Shown one piece after another: positions 13,501 through 24,753 of a stretch of DNA of 49,025 bases. A program made the position numbers and the translations under genes. A model generated the notes under the pieces. That model searched no databases and was not told where the DNA came from. It saw only the letters and a program-made list of their open reading frames with translations. Source of the stretch: Cruorifilaria tuberocauda (taxonomy: Eukaryota > Nematoda > Chromadorea > Rhabditida > Onchocercidae); assembly GCA_013365365.1 (NCBI GenBank), contig JABVXU010000406.1, positions 1-49,025 on the forward strand, given 5' to 3'. Each line of letters starts with the position of its first letter. Position 1 is the stretch's first letter.

Positions 13501-16500
13501 TTAATGATTAACTAACATAACGCTAGTGATATGACTACACCGCTGCCTCAATCCGCAACTACAGTACCATTGCAACGCATCGACATCATCGCGATGTGTC
13601 GCCTCCACAACATGCGGTGAACCGTCTCTTGCACGAACCGCAAAAGTCATTGGACTAACGAGACGTACGTAAGAGCTGGAAAAAAATTCGCTGGAATACT
13701 ACAAAAAAGTTTTTAAGCCAAATGATTATAAAGGAAAGAAAAATATCCTCACTTTCTATAATATGGTAAACGCGAATCATCAGTATCGACAATGAACTCA
13801 AAACTTGATCCAGGATGTCCTTCCCAAAACAGAGAGCTGTAATACACATTTCTGATTATAAAAACATAATTAATTATAAACTGCATCTAAAAGAATTAGT
13901 TCCTGGAAAAATATGCTCAAATTTACTTAAGACAACACTTTATTCGAGTAAAATCAAAACAACGCTACATGTAGAATAAGAACTTTTAATATTTTGATAT
14001 AACGAGATAACTATAACGTTACAATTCATAGTAATAATTAAATCTGTTTACCTCGTAGAAGGTAAATCAATTTGGTTAACAAGAGTACTAGTATGATTTT
14101 GATACTCATTATCAAGACACGCCGACAATGTTGAATTTTCTCCATCCTGTGACAGCCGTTTGTAAGAGCGATTTGGACACATACTAAATGCGGTCATCAC
14201 AATATTTTCCATGGCCGGTGCATAAGGCAATTTGGGTAACTGAACAGAAGAAAATAAAACTTAACAAGAAATTTAAATCGCAAGCAGCAAAAAGGGAGAA
14301 AAAAATATAAGGGACCAACAGTGTAATCTATTTACGTTTGAAATCAAATAATAAACATTCCATGTAACTAAAATTAAAGTATGAGATTTATTCAGTAAGA
14401 TAACACCTTTAAATGACTTTGCTGAAAACGTTCCCTGTAACATTTCTTCAATCGCCATGCACCTGATTGGTGTAACCCAGCAATAAATAATCTTCGATAT
14501 GCATTTGACAATAAAAACAGTGATATAATAACAGTATCAAGTAGAGCGTTACTATCGCAGAGCTGTGATACAAGCTGGAAAGAAAAGAAAACAAGAATAT
14601 TAAAGTTATACATAAACCAACTATTTTTGTGTTAATAACTCTTTAAAAATAAAAATTTCGGACCTTTAGTTTATGCTCTGGTATAGCCTAAATACTCTTC
14701 AATGTAAGTGAAATATTCCAGTTACCTTACTTAAACCTTTGCATGGTCGCCAAGTTACACCTTTGTCAGCATCTGGAACACCGCAGCTCTTCAAATGCCA
14801 AATGGAACTCGTAAATTTAAAATCAGTCCAAACATTATCGAAATAGCTGTATACATCCGGCCGCTCTGTATAACGTTTGCATGCACTTATTTTTCCCCAC
14901 ATCTATAAGGAAGAATTTTTATATTATATTTTTAAATCAAAGTAAGATTCATCTCATTCTTGAGTTTTTCACTCACTTTACAAACAATTTAATGCCATCT
15001 ATCGAAGAATCGAACTAAAATTAACTCTGCTTACAAGCTTACCTCATCGAAAAGTTTCTCATAGGTGCAGCTCATCAAAATATTCATATCACTTGCATAT
15101 TCATTCAAATTAGCTCCTCCAAAAAGAGTTTCAATATAATTAAGTTTAACCCTTTTGAAATCATCCCAGCATCGGATGTGTTCAGCAATCTGAAATCTTA
15201 CTATTGGTTACAGTACAAAAAATATTTTTAAACCTCTTTCTTACGTACTAAAAGAATTGAAGATTAAACGGCAAGAAATTTAGGAACGATTCACTATACA
15301 TTCGGAATCTGAGCTATATAAAATCGAGAAGAAAGGAAGATGAACCGGAAAAGCATCCGGGGTAAAACAAAGGCTTTGACCGGTGATAATCACAAAACGT
15401 CCATTGAGAAGTTCATGAAATCTGTCGTACAATGTTGACAAAAAACTGTCATGATCGTCACAACGATCCGGTGATGCAGTCGAACTAACCATGAAAGCTA
15501 TCGGTAATACTTGATCACCTACAAAAGAAATAACTCAAATTTTTGCAAACTAAAAAAACGTACATATATTTCAAGACAAATGAATAATGATAAATATCAT
15601 AAAACTAACCTTCAAAAAATGGATGCATGAACGCAAGCGTAGAAAGATGATAGTCAACAGAAACTGGTTCAGTGTGGTAAAAAAGCTGAACAGTACGGAA
15701 CGGAGTACCTTGTTGTAAATAACCTGCTACAGCAATTAGTTGTTCCATTAATGGATAACAAAATAAATAAACCACACTCACACCAGAATCATCGCATTCA
15801 AATCGTTCCACAAAGGTCTCCTCATTTTCATACTACAATATAGATGATATGAAACTAGTTATTATCGACATTAAATAATTGAAAAAAAAGAACTATTGTA
15901 AAATAATACTGATAAAAAAGCAAATAAATAAGTGATAAGCATTTAATTTAATCCATAAATATTGGGAAAGAATAATAATGCACATCAGTAAGCTTTATTA
16001 AAAATTTATATACCAACAACTGCCGTTGAAGACCTTGAATATTGGATAACAAAGTTTGGCGAAATTTGTTTCGATCTTCTTCAGATGAATGTTCATTCAT
16101 CAATGGCAATGGTAACAAGTGTAACGAATGCAAATCTTCAACTCCTTGCTGTGCTTCACTGTATGCTAACATTGCCATTGGATCATTGTTCCGCATGCAC
16201 TTAAAAAAAATTAAAGCCATTAACCTCAGCCAAAAATGCATTTTGCAAACAACGCGCAAAAAACAGAAAGAATAAACTCTACCCAAATCAACTTAAATAA
16301 GCTGATTTCAGCAATCTGCAACAAATTTTCACATCATCGATCCTGGGTGAACATAGCCACTTCATTGCCATGTATTCAACAACAATGAGTATAAATTAAG
16401 CATTGTGAAAATCTGCCTGTATTCCTTATTGCATATTCAAATTCAAGAAAGATCCTTACTCTGGCTGAAACTTCCGCCGCATGTTTTTCGTCACCAATAT

Positions 16501-17861
16501 AATGCATGACCATTATGCCATAATTTTCGCCTTTCAAAGAGAAACGGTACTTCCTAAAGTCAATATTTTTTCTTCAAAACTGCAGAACTTCATATGCTTA
16601 CACTTCTGTAGCACACACGACTGAGCGCAAGTATTTGAAGGCAAGCAATCAAGATTTCTATGGTTACATGTTTTAAATTGACAACAAGCGGGTTAAGCAT
16701 CGCGAAATGCGCATAAAATAAGCAGAGGAAAAAAAGCAAGCAAGCGAATAAATGAAACGGTAGTGAAGAACATATGAATGAATAAATAAATTTTAGGTTA
16801 ACATACTTAAAACTCGGATCTCCAGCTGGGTTATTCGGGTCATACAGAAAATGATATGTGCGCACAAGCCTATTTCCAACACTTTGAATCAGTTTCACAC
16901 CTTTGGAACGACCCCAGCGATAGCCATCATTATGAAGGGCACGATTCTGATCAATTCTGAAAGGTGATCCTCTTCAAAATCAAATTTTTAAGTAAATCAA
17001 GCAAAATCCGGTGTAACTTGGAAGAGATTCAAATCAGCGCTTGAACTGTGATCTGTCAAATGTGGAACAAAATTCTAACCCGTGACAGTCGTAGACAATA
17101 ATCGTTCCCCCAACGGGTCTTAGCTTCGGCATGTCCAAACTGATGATTGATGGATCTCTTTTTGCTCGTCCTAAAAGAATATATAACTGCATATAACCAC
17201 AGTTCTATTTTTCATTGAAAGTCTTTTAATTCGTAGTTGCATATAAGGAATGAGCAAAAAAGCAATCATAATTTTTATTATTCTCAAATTCAAAGTACGG
17301 AAAATATAGCTTACGGATAAGGTCGAGATAAAATCGATACGGATATAGTCGCTGGTGACCCGTAAAACAAAAATGAGGATTGTTTGGATTGGGTGCCAAT
17401 TCTTGATCCTTTCTTACGCTATATGAGGAGGATTTCGCATAATTACAATTTTTTCGGACCACCTCATTCGGCCAAATACGTCGATCAATTCGTCGAATTG
17501 CATATGCCGGGGTTGTGATACGACGGATTTTCATTACTGGTTGGTTTTCATCGTCATCTTCATCGAATTGTCTAAATTCGAATATTTTTACAATGAGGTT
17601 TTGAAATTTAGAAAAAAAAACAAGAAATAACAAATGAAATTTAGATAAGAGTTACCGTTTGCATAACTTAATTCTACCAGTTGCCGATGTTGATTCTTGA
17701 GAAAAGTTGGGCGTTGTGTCACTCTCAACATCAACTAGCTGATGAATTCCGTTATCACCTATTCCACCTCCTACGTCAACATCTTCCGAGGGCTCTTCCA
17801 ATCTAATGGTAGCTGCACGTCGTCGTAACGTTGGACGTAAACCCTTATGTCCCCTCGGCAT
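13501..17861 (-). CDS. Domesticated MULE-like transposase with SWIM zinc finger
   Basis: Fourteen exons (17861-17656, 17571-17315, 17170-17080, 16956-16807, 16553-16460, 16199-16014, 15832-15610, 15518-15295, 15189-15043, 14902-14726, 14574-14407, 14239-14052, 13836-13753, 13675-13501) join in phase to 789 aa. The start ATG is 20 bases after a TTTTCTTACAG acceptor. Residues about 165-262 (RPVGGTIIVYDCHG, DGYRWGRSKG, DPSFKKYRFSL, GIMVMHYIG) resemble a CG-1 or WRKY-GCM-type DNA-binding fold. Residues about 380-500 resemble the RNase-H-like MULE core: SVDYHL with D388, then LPIAFMVSS, then a VIIT-GQ strand where the usual second Asp is absent (449-450). The C-terminus has a SWIM finger, C770-x-C772-x5-C778-x-H780. 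The domain order fits a Mutator-like transposase or ZSWIM1/3-type protein. The many introns and missing acidic residue argue for a host gene, perhaps a nuclear DNA-binding protein. The SWIM finger is clear; the other two assignments are inference. Confidence 0.7.
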
Positions 17862-19467
17862 TGCTTTTCCAAGTTGCAATGCTGTAAGAAAAGTTTTTTG
17901 AACCATTGCAGATCTAAATTTCTCCAAAATACTCTTTATCCCTACCGTTTTCAGTAATATGAGTGATAAAACTTTAAACGACAAAATGCCAATTTAAACA
18001 AACAACTCATACTAACCATCTATTATATCCTACGTCCCCAAATACAGAATCGTTTAAAAATACACATAAGTGATTGGCCATGGACCGCTAGAACAAGGGC
18101 TATGGGCCGCGATCAATAAAAATCTTTGTAAACAAAAGTTCCGCCCACCTTCATATTTTCTTGTATCGTTGTCTCGCGTAGTAGTTGAGTCTCTGCATAT
18201 CAAGTACTATTTTATATCAATAATAAAAAGTAACAGAGATGTTAAATTTCCGATTTCAATAAAGATTAAGTGGCAATTTTTCAGGTATCATGTTATTAAT
18301 CTAAAATGATCCGTAAAATTTGAAATAAACTTCCAAGAGTACACCATAGAAATGCATCCCATCACACGCAAAGGACTCCTGAAAATTGTATGATTTGGGG
18401 ATATAATTTGTGTCATTTATTGAACTAATCATCGCTATTCTCCAACTACTCTTTCGATCTATCATTGAATTATTTCTCAATATCTTTCTTATCATGCCGT
18501 ACAGGTTCAAATCTTCAAATTTATAATCTTTCACATCTCTTGCGAAACCCTTGCTAATGATCTGATGATGGAGAGTGTAGATCATCGTTGAAATCACCGG
18601 GTGGGCTTGTTAGACGGTAAGGGAACCTCATCACCTTCATCCTCTTGCTCCCAACAAATCCATTGCTTTCTTCTGTATTATTTTCTGTATCTTCTGTCAC
18701 AATACCAATTTCCGAAATTCGTTTTCATTTCACAAGGTTTGAAGCACATGCCATTGCTTCCTCAATTTTCCTAGCATCCTCCACACACAAATTTCTTGCT
18801 TGTCCGTCTTCTTCGTCATCATGCATAGCTCTCGATTACCTTACAACCTCACCCCTGAATTTCTGACCTTTACCCTTGAACAAACTGTTTGCTTGTTATG
18901 GATTATCCGGATTTTCCGGCAACATCTTTGCCTTTTTGTAGTCGTTTATTGCTTTTTCATAGTTTATATCATAGTATTTCATATTTTGGTCTTAATTTCT
19001 CATTCAAACACTTTAAAATCTCATTAATTTCAAAACTCTATCGTTGTAATCTATTTTCATCGTCGTTAAAGATCGCATTCAAGGAATATTTGGCGTGAAT
19101 TATTTAGTTGGCTTATAATCGTTTTGCTTAATAGCAATAGTGACGGACTACCTGACATGTACAGCCTAATGTGTGTGAAAGTGAAATTCATTAATTCAGA
19201 CTACAGAGTCCTTGAGCTTTTAGACTTTGATCAAACAGGATTATACCAGTACTGACTATTCAAAATTAAATAATGGTTTTTTTGTTAAGATGTATGGCTT
19301 TCTGTAAAGTTTGAATGGTTCATTTTTGAAATAGTTATTTTCATTTAAATGGGTTCTGGGAAACTGTGGTGTCTCCTATTCTTGGTAAAATATTTCCCAT
19401 TTTAAAACTTTTTTGTAGCGTCAATATTTACTGATTTATTGGCGTTTACTGTATGTTTTAGATTCAG
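17862..19467. other. Intergenic region with decayed coding fragments
   Basis: This lies between the divergent MULE/SWIM gene (minus) and the next plus-strand gene. The first 20 bases are the short 5' UTR of the minus gene, after its acceptor at 17882. The stretch 18.0-19.1 kb is less AT-rich than normal intergenic DNA here. It contains frame-broken coding-like fragments, described separately. The plus-strand gene's probable trans-splice acceptor closes the interval at 19467. Confidence 0.45.
18600..19095 (-). pseudogene. Possible relic of a TPR-containing gene
   Basis: Read on the minus strand, 18975-18900 gives NYEKAINDYKKAKMLPEN followed by a stop. This has the spacing and composition of a tetratricopeptide helix pair. 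Further down, about 18830-18735, another frame reads MHDDEEDGQARN and EDARKIEEAMACASNLVK before a stop. The pieces are in different frames and lack clear splice sites, which suggests a degraded, possibly retroposed, copy. The parent gene was not identified. The composition could also mislead, so confidence is low. Confidence 0.28.
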
Positions 19468-19488
19468 TGAATACGGTGGTATTATCTT

Positions 19489-21554
19489 ATGAAGAAAATT
19501 TGGAAGTCATTTTTACGAACTACAAACAATCGCAATCATCAACAAGAAGCAATTAAATATGCTGAAGATATGGAGAAAAACAAGGTTTTTTTTCTTTGTA
19601 CGGATTAATAGCTTAGATAACTATTGGTAGTTTTTTTGCTTAGATAGTTTTGGTATATTCAGCTTGGTTTGTAGACCGTCCATAGAGCACCGCGACATCC
19701 AACGGAACAAAAACATTTTCAAAGAGTTCAAGCCGACGAGAAAATTGCACAGGTATAAACCTTCATCATAAATTAAAATGTTTTGTCTAAAAATGAAGAT
19801 TTTAAAGAGATTTATTTTCATTTTCGGATAATTTTTTTGTTTGACATAGCAGCGTGAATTATTAAAAAGCAGTTTTGGTGAGTTATGATTTTCTTCGCCT
19901 GTATTCCATTACTCTATACTATTCACCTTCAGGAAATAAGAAAGCGAAACGATGTTTTAATAGACAATATGAACAAAATTACAGTAACTTCGTCTGAACC
20001 GCAAAATCTTTGGACACCAACTAAGTACTGCTTTTCTTGAGTAGAAATATTGCGGAGATATTATCAGAAACAAAAATTAAACGTTTCTGTATTTTTACAT
20101 CCTCTGTCACTCTGTCTTTTTTGCAGAAATTTAGAATCGAAAGACACGGAGTGGGTTCATAGAAATGATATCATATGGGAATTTGGATTTTATGAGCCTC
20201 CACCGGAAAAAATACCAAAAGGAAAATTAACATTTCGCGAAGCTGTTGAAGCAAGTTAATTAGTGAATTTTTTGGTCGGTGGGAAGAATATTAAGAAATT
20301 CGTAGCATCAGAAGTCGTTGTCCGTTTTGGTTCAAAGAATAAGTACTATACTGAAAGGAATAACTTTACTTTTATTATGTCTTTTTGGTAATTTTTTTAT
20401 TTGTATTTTGAGGTTTAATTCGTATTACCTTTTCAGATTCTGCGAGCACGATGTGATAAAGATTTTGTATCAAAATTAAGCGAAAAACGTAGAGATGCCT
20501 TGCTGCCTCAGATCCTAGAAAGTCTGGAGAAGCATCCGGTACTATGATGTTTTTCTTTAGAATTTTATATATCCATCCAAATCCCTTAATAATTAATTTT
20601 ATATGGTAGTTACCTTATTAATTTTTGTATATTTGTAGGCTATGCAAAGGATTGACAACGAAGCTTTTGATACAATTTGGCAATATTTTAGACCTTTCGA
20701 GCGGAAGGAACAACAATACGTATGATTTTTTCAGTTTTATTCTTTCAAATTGTATTAGCATTTTTATTCACTAGAATTAGATTATCGCGGTAGTTATTAA
20801 TATGATTTAAATCATGAAGTTCTGCGCAGGAGTTTTCATCAGTAAAGTAATTGGCATATTATACATCAATAAGTTTCATCTATGCCAATTTGTATTGTAA
20901 ATCGAAATATCTTGAAGTGAGTAATTGCAATTAAATTTCATATCTAATTCAGTTTCGATAACACAACCGATTTGGAGGAAAATTGTGTTTCATAACTTGA
21001 AATTTTTTAGGTCCTTAATTTTTTTACTTGTAGGTTGTAGAAAGGAAAGATCTTGATGAACTTCGTGATATAATGTTAGGTTTTCCCAGAGAACCAGAAA
21101 TGCCATCGTTTACAGTTTTGAGAAGGGCGGCCGAGGAGAAGCTGCAGGCTGAATTACATAGTCATTTGGGAGGAGGCTTGGTGAGTTGCGTTCCATTCTC
21201 GATTCAGTAAATGTTTTATTTTTTGTAGTTTTCCTTCTTATAATTGCTCATGGTAGTAAGATATTCAATCTGTATAGGAAGAAGGAGAAAAAGAAAGGCT
21301 AGAAAGACTAGAAAAAGTGAAGGAATTGAAAGCACAGGAAGATATGCGACTTTCAAAAGAACTGAAAAAGGTAAATGTTGTATTATTTCCTTCTTGATGA
21401 CATATGCATTGGAAGATGAAGTATTAAAATTCTTTGGTAATTGGAAAACTTTTCTATATGATTTATGCAGCTTGGTCTTGTGAATGAAGATAAAAAACCG
21501 GATAAAGCAATCAAGAACGATGTAGAAAAACGACGCTCGGAGCAAGCGAAATGA
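19489..21554 (+). CDS. Uncharacterised charged protein upstream of TRMU
   Basis: Not recognised. Nine exons join to 296 aa: 19489-19584, 19675-19752, 19933-20024, 20127-20244, 20437-20538, 20639-20719, 21034-21180, 21278-21370, 21471-21554. The ATG follows a TTTAGATTCAG acceptor by 21 bases. The N-terminus is short and basic (MKKIWKSFLRTT), as in some mitochondrial presequences. The middle has WVHRNDIIWEFGFYEPPP, then a helical segment (FRPFERKEQQYVVERKDLDE). The C-terminal 60 residues are Glu/Lys-rich and probably coiled coil. The donor of exon 4 is uncertain: GCT|GTTGAA at 20244 keeps frame, whereas the better-looking A|GTTAAT at 20254 does not. An AATAAA lies at 21648-21653. It sits 0.5 kb upstream of the mitochondrial TRMU gene on the same strand. 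A mitochondrial (for example ribosomal or assembly) role is only a guess. Confidence 0.75.
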
Positions 21555-21647
21555 TTAGTAGTCAGGTATTGTGTAAGTAATGAATAGGTGTTTTACTTTA
21601 GATATCTGTGTTTAATGTTGATTGTCGCATAAGTTGTTATTATGCTG

Positions 21648-21653
21648 AATAAA
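21648..21653 (+). terminator. Polyadenylation signal AATAAA
   Basis: A canonical AATAAA lies 94 bases after the stop codon of the uncharacterised plus-strand gene. It lies about 380 bases before the probable trans-splice acceptor of TRMU. It is the only clear hexamer in the interval and would define the 3' end of the upstream message. Confidence 0.6.
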
Positions 21654-22035
21654 AAATTTAACGTAAAATTTGTTCTGTGCTTCAAAGTGAAGTCACCGTA
21701 ACGAGGTTCTCTTTTGGTACCATGTTACGTTTTATACATATTATGTATTTTTTTTAATATCGTAGAATATTTGGGAATGTGCTGTTGAGGTGGGTAATTT
21801 AAAAAAGATCATAATCCTTCATAATTAAAAGAGTTGATTATTGATAATATTGTTCCATCACTCATGTTACATGTCTGCGAGCGATAAGTCGTTACCTTGA
21901 ATGAGGTTTCATAACACTAATCTTGAAACTGTTCTGCCTTATTCATCAAGTAAAATTTTCCATGTTCTTATTCTATTGTGTATTTTCACTCGTATTATTA
22001 TTATCTGATTTCCTCAAACTTCAAATGACGTTTAG

Positions 22036-22051
22036 GATAAATTTGGTAACG
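22036..22051 (+). other. Candidate SL trans-splice acceptor and short 5' UTR of TRMU
   Basis: The sequence GACGTTTAG ends at 22035 and is followed 16 bases later by the TRMU start ATG at 22052. An upstream in-frame ATG at 22025 lies before this acceptor, so a trans-spliced message would start at 22052. That matches the usual TRMU N-terminus. Confidence 0.5.
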
Positions 22052-24261
22052 ATGAAACAAATCCGAAAAGTGGTATGTGCAATTTCTGGTGGTGTTGATA
22101 GTGCAGTTTCTGCATATTTGTTAAGAAAGCGAGGATATGATGTAATTGGCGTCCACATGGTATGGTGCACTTTGTCACCTAGCCATCATAATCAGGAATT
22201 TATTAAATGTATTTTGTTATTTTAAAGCGAGATGATATTATGGCTAAATGTTCAATTTTTTAAGGTAAATTGGGATCATGTCGAAGAGGGTTCAAGCAAT
22301 TGTCCGCAATCTGTGGACGAAAAAGATGCGGAGAAAATTTGCAAACATTTACAAATACCCTATTATGTTGCCAATTTTGCAGATAAATATTGGAATGAGA
22401 TTTTTACGTAAGTCTAAACTAGCTAAAGCATCGGATATCCTTGCAGGTGTAAAGTAAATTTAATAAAATTCATTCCGTAATCTCAGTTGCTTTTTAACCT
22501 TTAATTTGAGGTGAAGTAAGCGAAGTTAAGACTTCTGTTCCGTTTAGATATTTGCTGGATAATTATCGTAAAGGAAGAACAGTTGTATCTGATGTGCTTT
22601 GCAACAAGGCAATAAAATTTGATCAATTTCATAAATATGCATTTGATGAGCTTCAAGCTGATGCTGTTGCAACAGGTCATTTTGCAAGGACAAGTTTTGG
22701 TGATTTTTTGGAGAAGCGTTTAGAAACTGGATGTAAGTAAATTTGGTATGATTTATATAGGAGAGTAGGAAATTAGCTGAGAAATCATACACTGCAGTGG
22801 TTTAAATTAATGTTCGAGAAAGTAAAAATCAAAACTCTATGGCCCTCATTTCGGATTTATGAATAGAGTTGTAATTGTAATTGCCGAACTTCTTTTATTT
22901 CAGATGAAATATCTATACATCCGTAATATTCCGTTATTGCGTCATTTTATTCCAAATAATTATTTAGTGATTCGGTTGCTTGCTGCTGTGGATCCGATTA
23001 AAGACCAAACATTTTTCCTGTCAACTTTAACTCAGTCACAGTTGAGGAGATCAATGTTTCCGGTAGGTTCGCTGACCAAGAAACAAGTACGCCAAATTGC
23101 TGTCGATGTTGGGATGGCTGAAATTGCCGAAAAGCCGGAGGTAAGTTTTCGTTTTGCGTTTATTTTTCCTTTTTTTTGTCAGGAAATTTGTGGCGGCAAG
23201 GTGAAATACAGCGTGGATGAATTTATTGTAATAGCGTTAAATGGAAATTGCTTTCTGTAATTGAAATAAATTTTCTAGAGTATGGGACTTTGCTTCATTG
23301 GAAAAAGGAAACGTTTCGACGCCTTTATTAATCAGGTATATAGAAGGTTTTTTATAAATAACAGTTTGGGAAAAAATCTCACCCTTCTTTTCTATATCAG
23401 TAATAAACATAGCAGTTTTACAGTATATTGAACCTGTAATTGGTCCAGCGAAAGACATAGATACTGGTAAAGTTATTTTTGAACACAAAGGTATACACCA
23501 CTATACAATTGGTAAACGAATTGCAATGGTACCTAACCATTGTCAAAGTGCTGTTGGTTTATTTGCTGCTGGTATTGATGATAAGACTCAAACTCTCTGG
23601 GTGGTTTGTCTTTTTTCAATTTATTTCATTGTTATAGATTATGTAAAGATTAGGACGATTTTGGATTGTTTTGATTTTTGAACGAGAAAGTTTGGTGTTG
23701 TTTGAAAAGTTTTCTGTAGAGAGTTTTTGTCATGGTATTTTCTTAGAGTAGAATAAATTACAAGTTCCATTCCTGAAAACGTCAATGAGTAGTTTATAAA
23801 ATTTCCAGATATTTTAGTGCCAAGGATCCCATCATCCAGCTTTGTTTGCTCGTGAATTTGTTGTTGAAGAACCACTTTGGATATCTGAATGTCCTATAAA
23901 TGATACAGGTTGTTTCTCATTTCCTTCCATATTTTCGTAGTCTCTACGTTGAAATTTGTCTTTATAGGCACCGTAAAAACGGAATTCCGTTGCCAAAGAA
24001 CACATCCGTCACTTCTTTGTGAACTTACTCGATTGGAAAAGGGACTTTTGAAAGTCAAACCATATAATCCTATTCGAGCTGCTGCCCCTGGTCAGGTATT
24101 ATTTTAGTTTTTTTTTAATGATGAAAGAATATAATTTAAAGAGTTTTAGTGGTAAAAAAAATCGTCAATTTCAGATCTGTGTTTTTTATAACGATAGCGA
24201 ATGTCTCGGTGGCGGTGAAATACAGTATGTTGTAACAACGCTAGCTGATGCAAAAAACTGA
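22052..24261 (+). CDS. TRMU: Mitochondrial tRNA-specific 2-thiouridylase TRMU/MTU1
   Basis: Thiolates the wobble uridine (s2U34) of mitochondrial tRNAs using ATP and sulfur from a relay (family knowledge). Exons: 22052-22159, 22265-22407, 22548-22732, 22904-23140, 23279-23335, 23424-23603, 23818-23908, 23968-24095, 24175-24261. The start [17 protein letters not shown] matches the family, with PP-loop SGGVDS at 12-17. [10 protein letters not shown] carries the first catalytic Cys, [10 protein letters not shown] follows, KDQTFFLS is intact, and [12 protein letters not shown] carries the second catalytic Cys. The C-terminal barrel ends ECLGGGEIQ. Two oddities stand out. The usually invariant TPNPD of the GRTPNPD loop reads TVVSD. 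The joined exons are also one base off between exon 3 (donor T|GTAAGT at 22733) and the 22904 exon, so a missed microexon, another splice site or a frameshift lies in 22733-22904. AATAAA is at 24294-24299. Function is confident; intactness is not proven. Confidence 0.88.
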
Positions 24262-24293
24262 TAGAGTCGACTATTGTCCCAAATTTTGTATAA

Positions 24294-24299
24294 AATAAA
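24294..24299 (+). terminator. Polyadenylation signal AATAAA of TRMU
   Basis: AATAAA occurs 33 bases after the TRMU stop codon within the run TAAAATAAAATAATAAG. It is the likely 3' end signal of the TRMU message. Confidence 0.6.
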
Positions 24300-24753
24300 A
24301 TAATAAGTCTTATCTTGTACAAATCTTTATTTTTAATGTATTTCTATGCTTTTTAAATTTAGATTTTTGCTGTTTTAAGAGCATATATTAATTCTGAAAA
24401 AAGTGTTCATCTAGCCTTTTGTACTTGTGTTGGCAAGATTGTGTTGGAAAATTTTAGATTTTTATCAGCATTGCATATGTTGGAGGCAGCTACATACTCA
24501 AAAAATCATAGTAACCTAATTTAATCCTGTTTCCTGAATGGCTTAGATTTTCAAAAATCATGATGTCCGAGAAGTCTTCTGATTGAACTGATTGTATTTT
24601 AATCATGCTCTGAATTAGAAATGATATTTATGATATTCAAGTTTGTTATTTAGTGGGAAGGATAAGGCATGGATATTAAATCAAATATATGAGATAAAAA
24701 TTGTCAGTAATCAATTAAATATGAATATGATCTGAATCATTCATTGTCCTCGA
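24300..24753. other. Convergent 3' flanks of TRMU and the secreted gene
   Basis: AT-rich spacer between two convergent genes. It contains no open frame of note and no recognisable RNA gene. Both 3' UTRs must share it. Confidence 0.5.

Noticed and set aside
13501..17861. An active Mutator-like transposon
   Set aside because: Thirteen introns, a missing catalytic acid and no obvious terminal inverted repeats or target duplications around the gene argue for a host gene instead.
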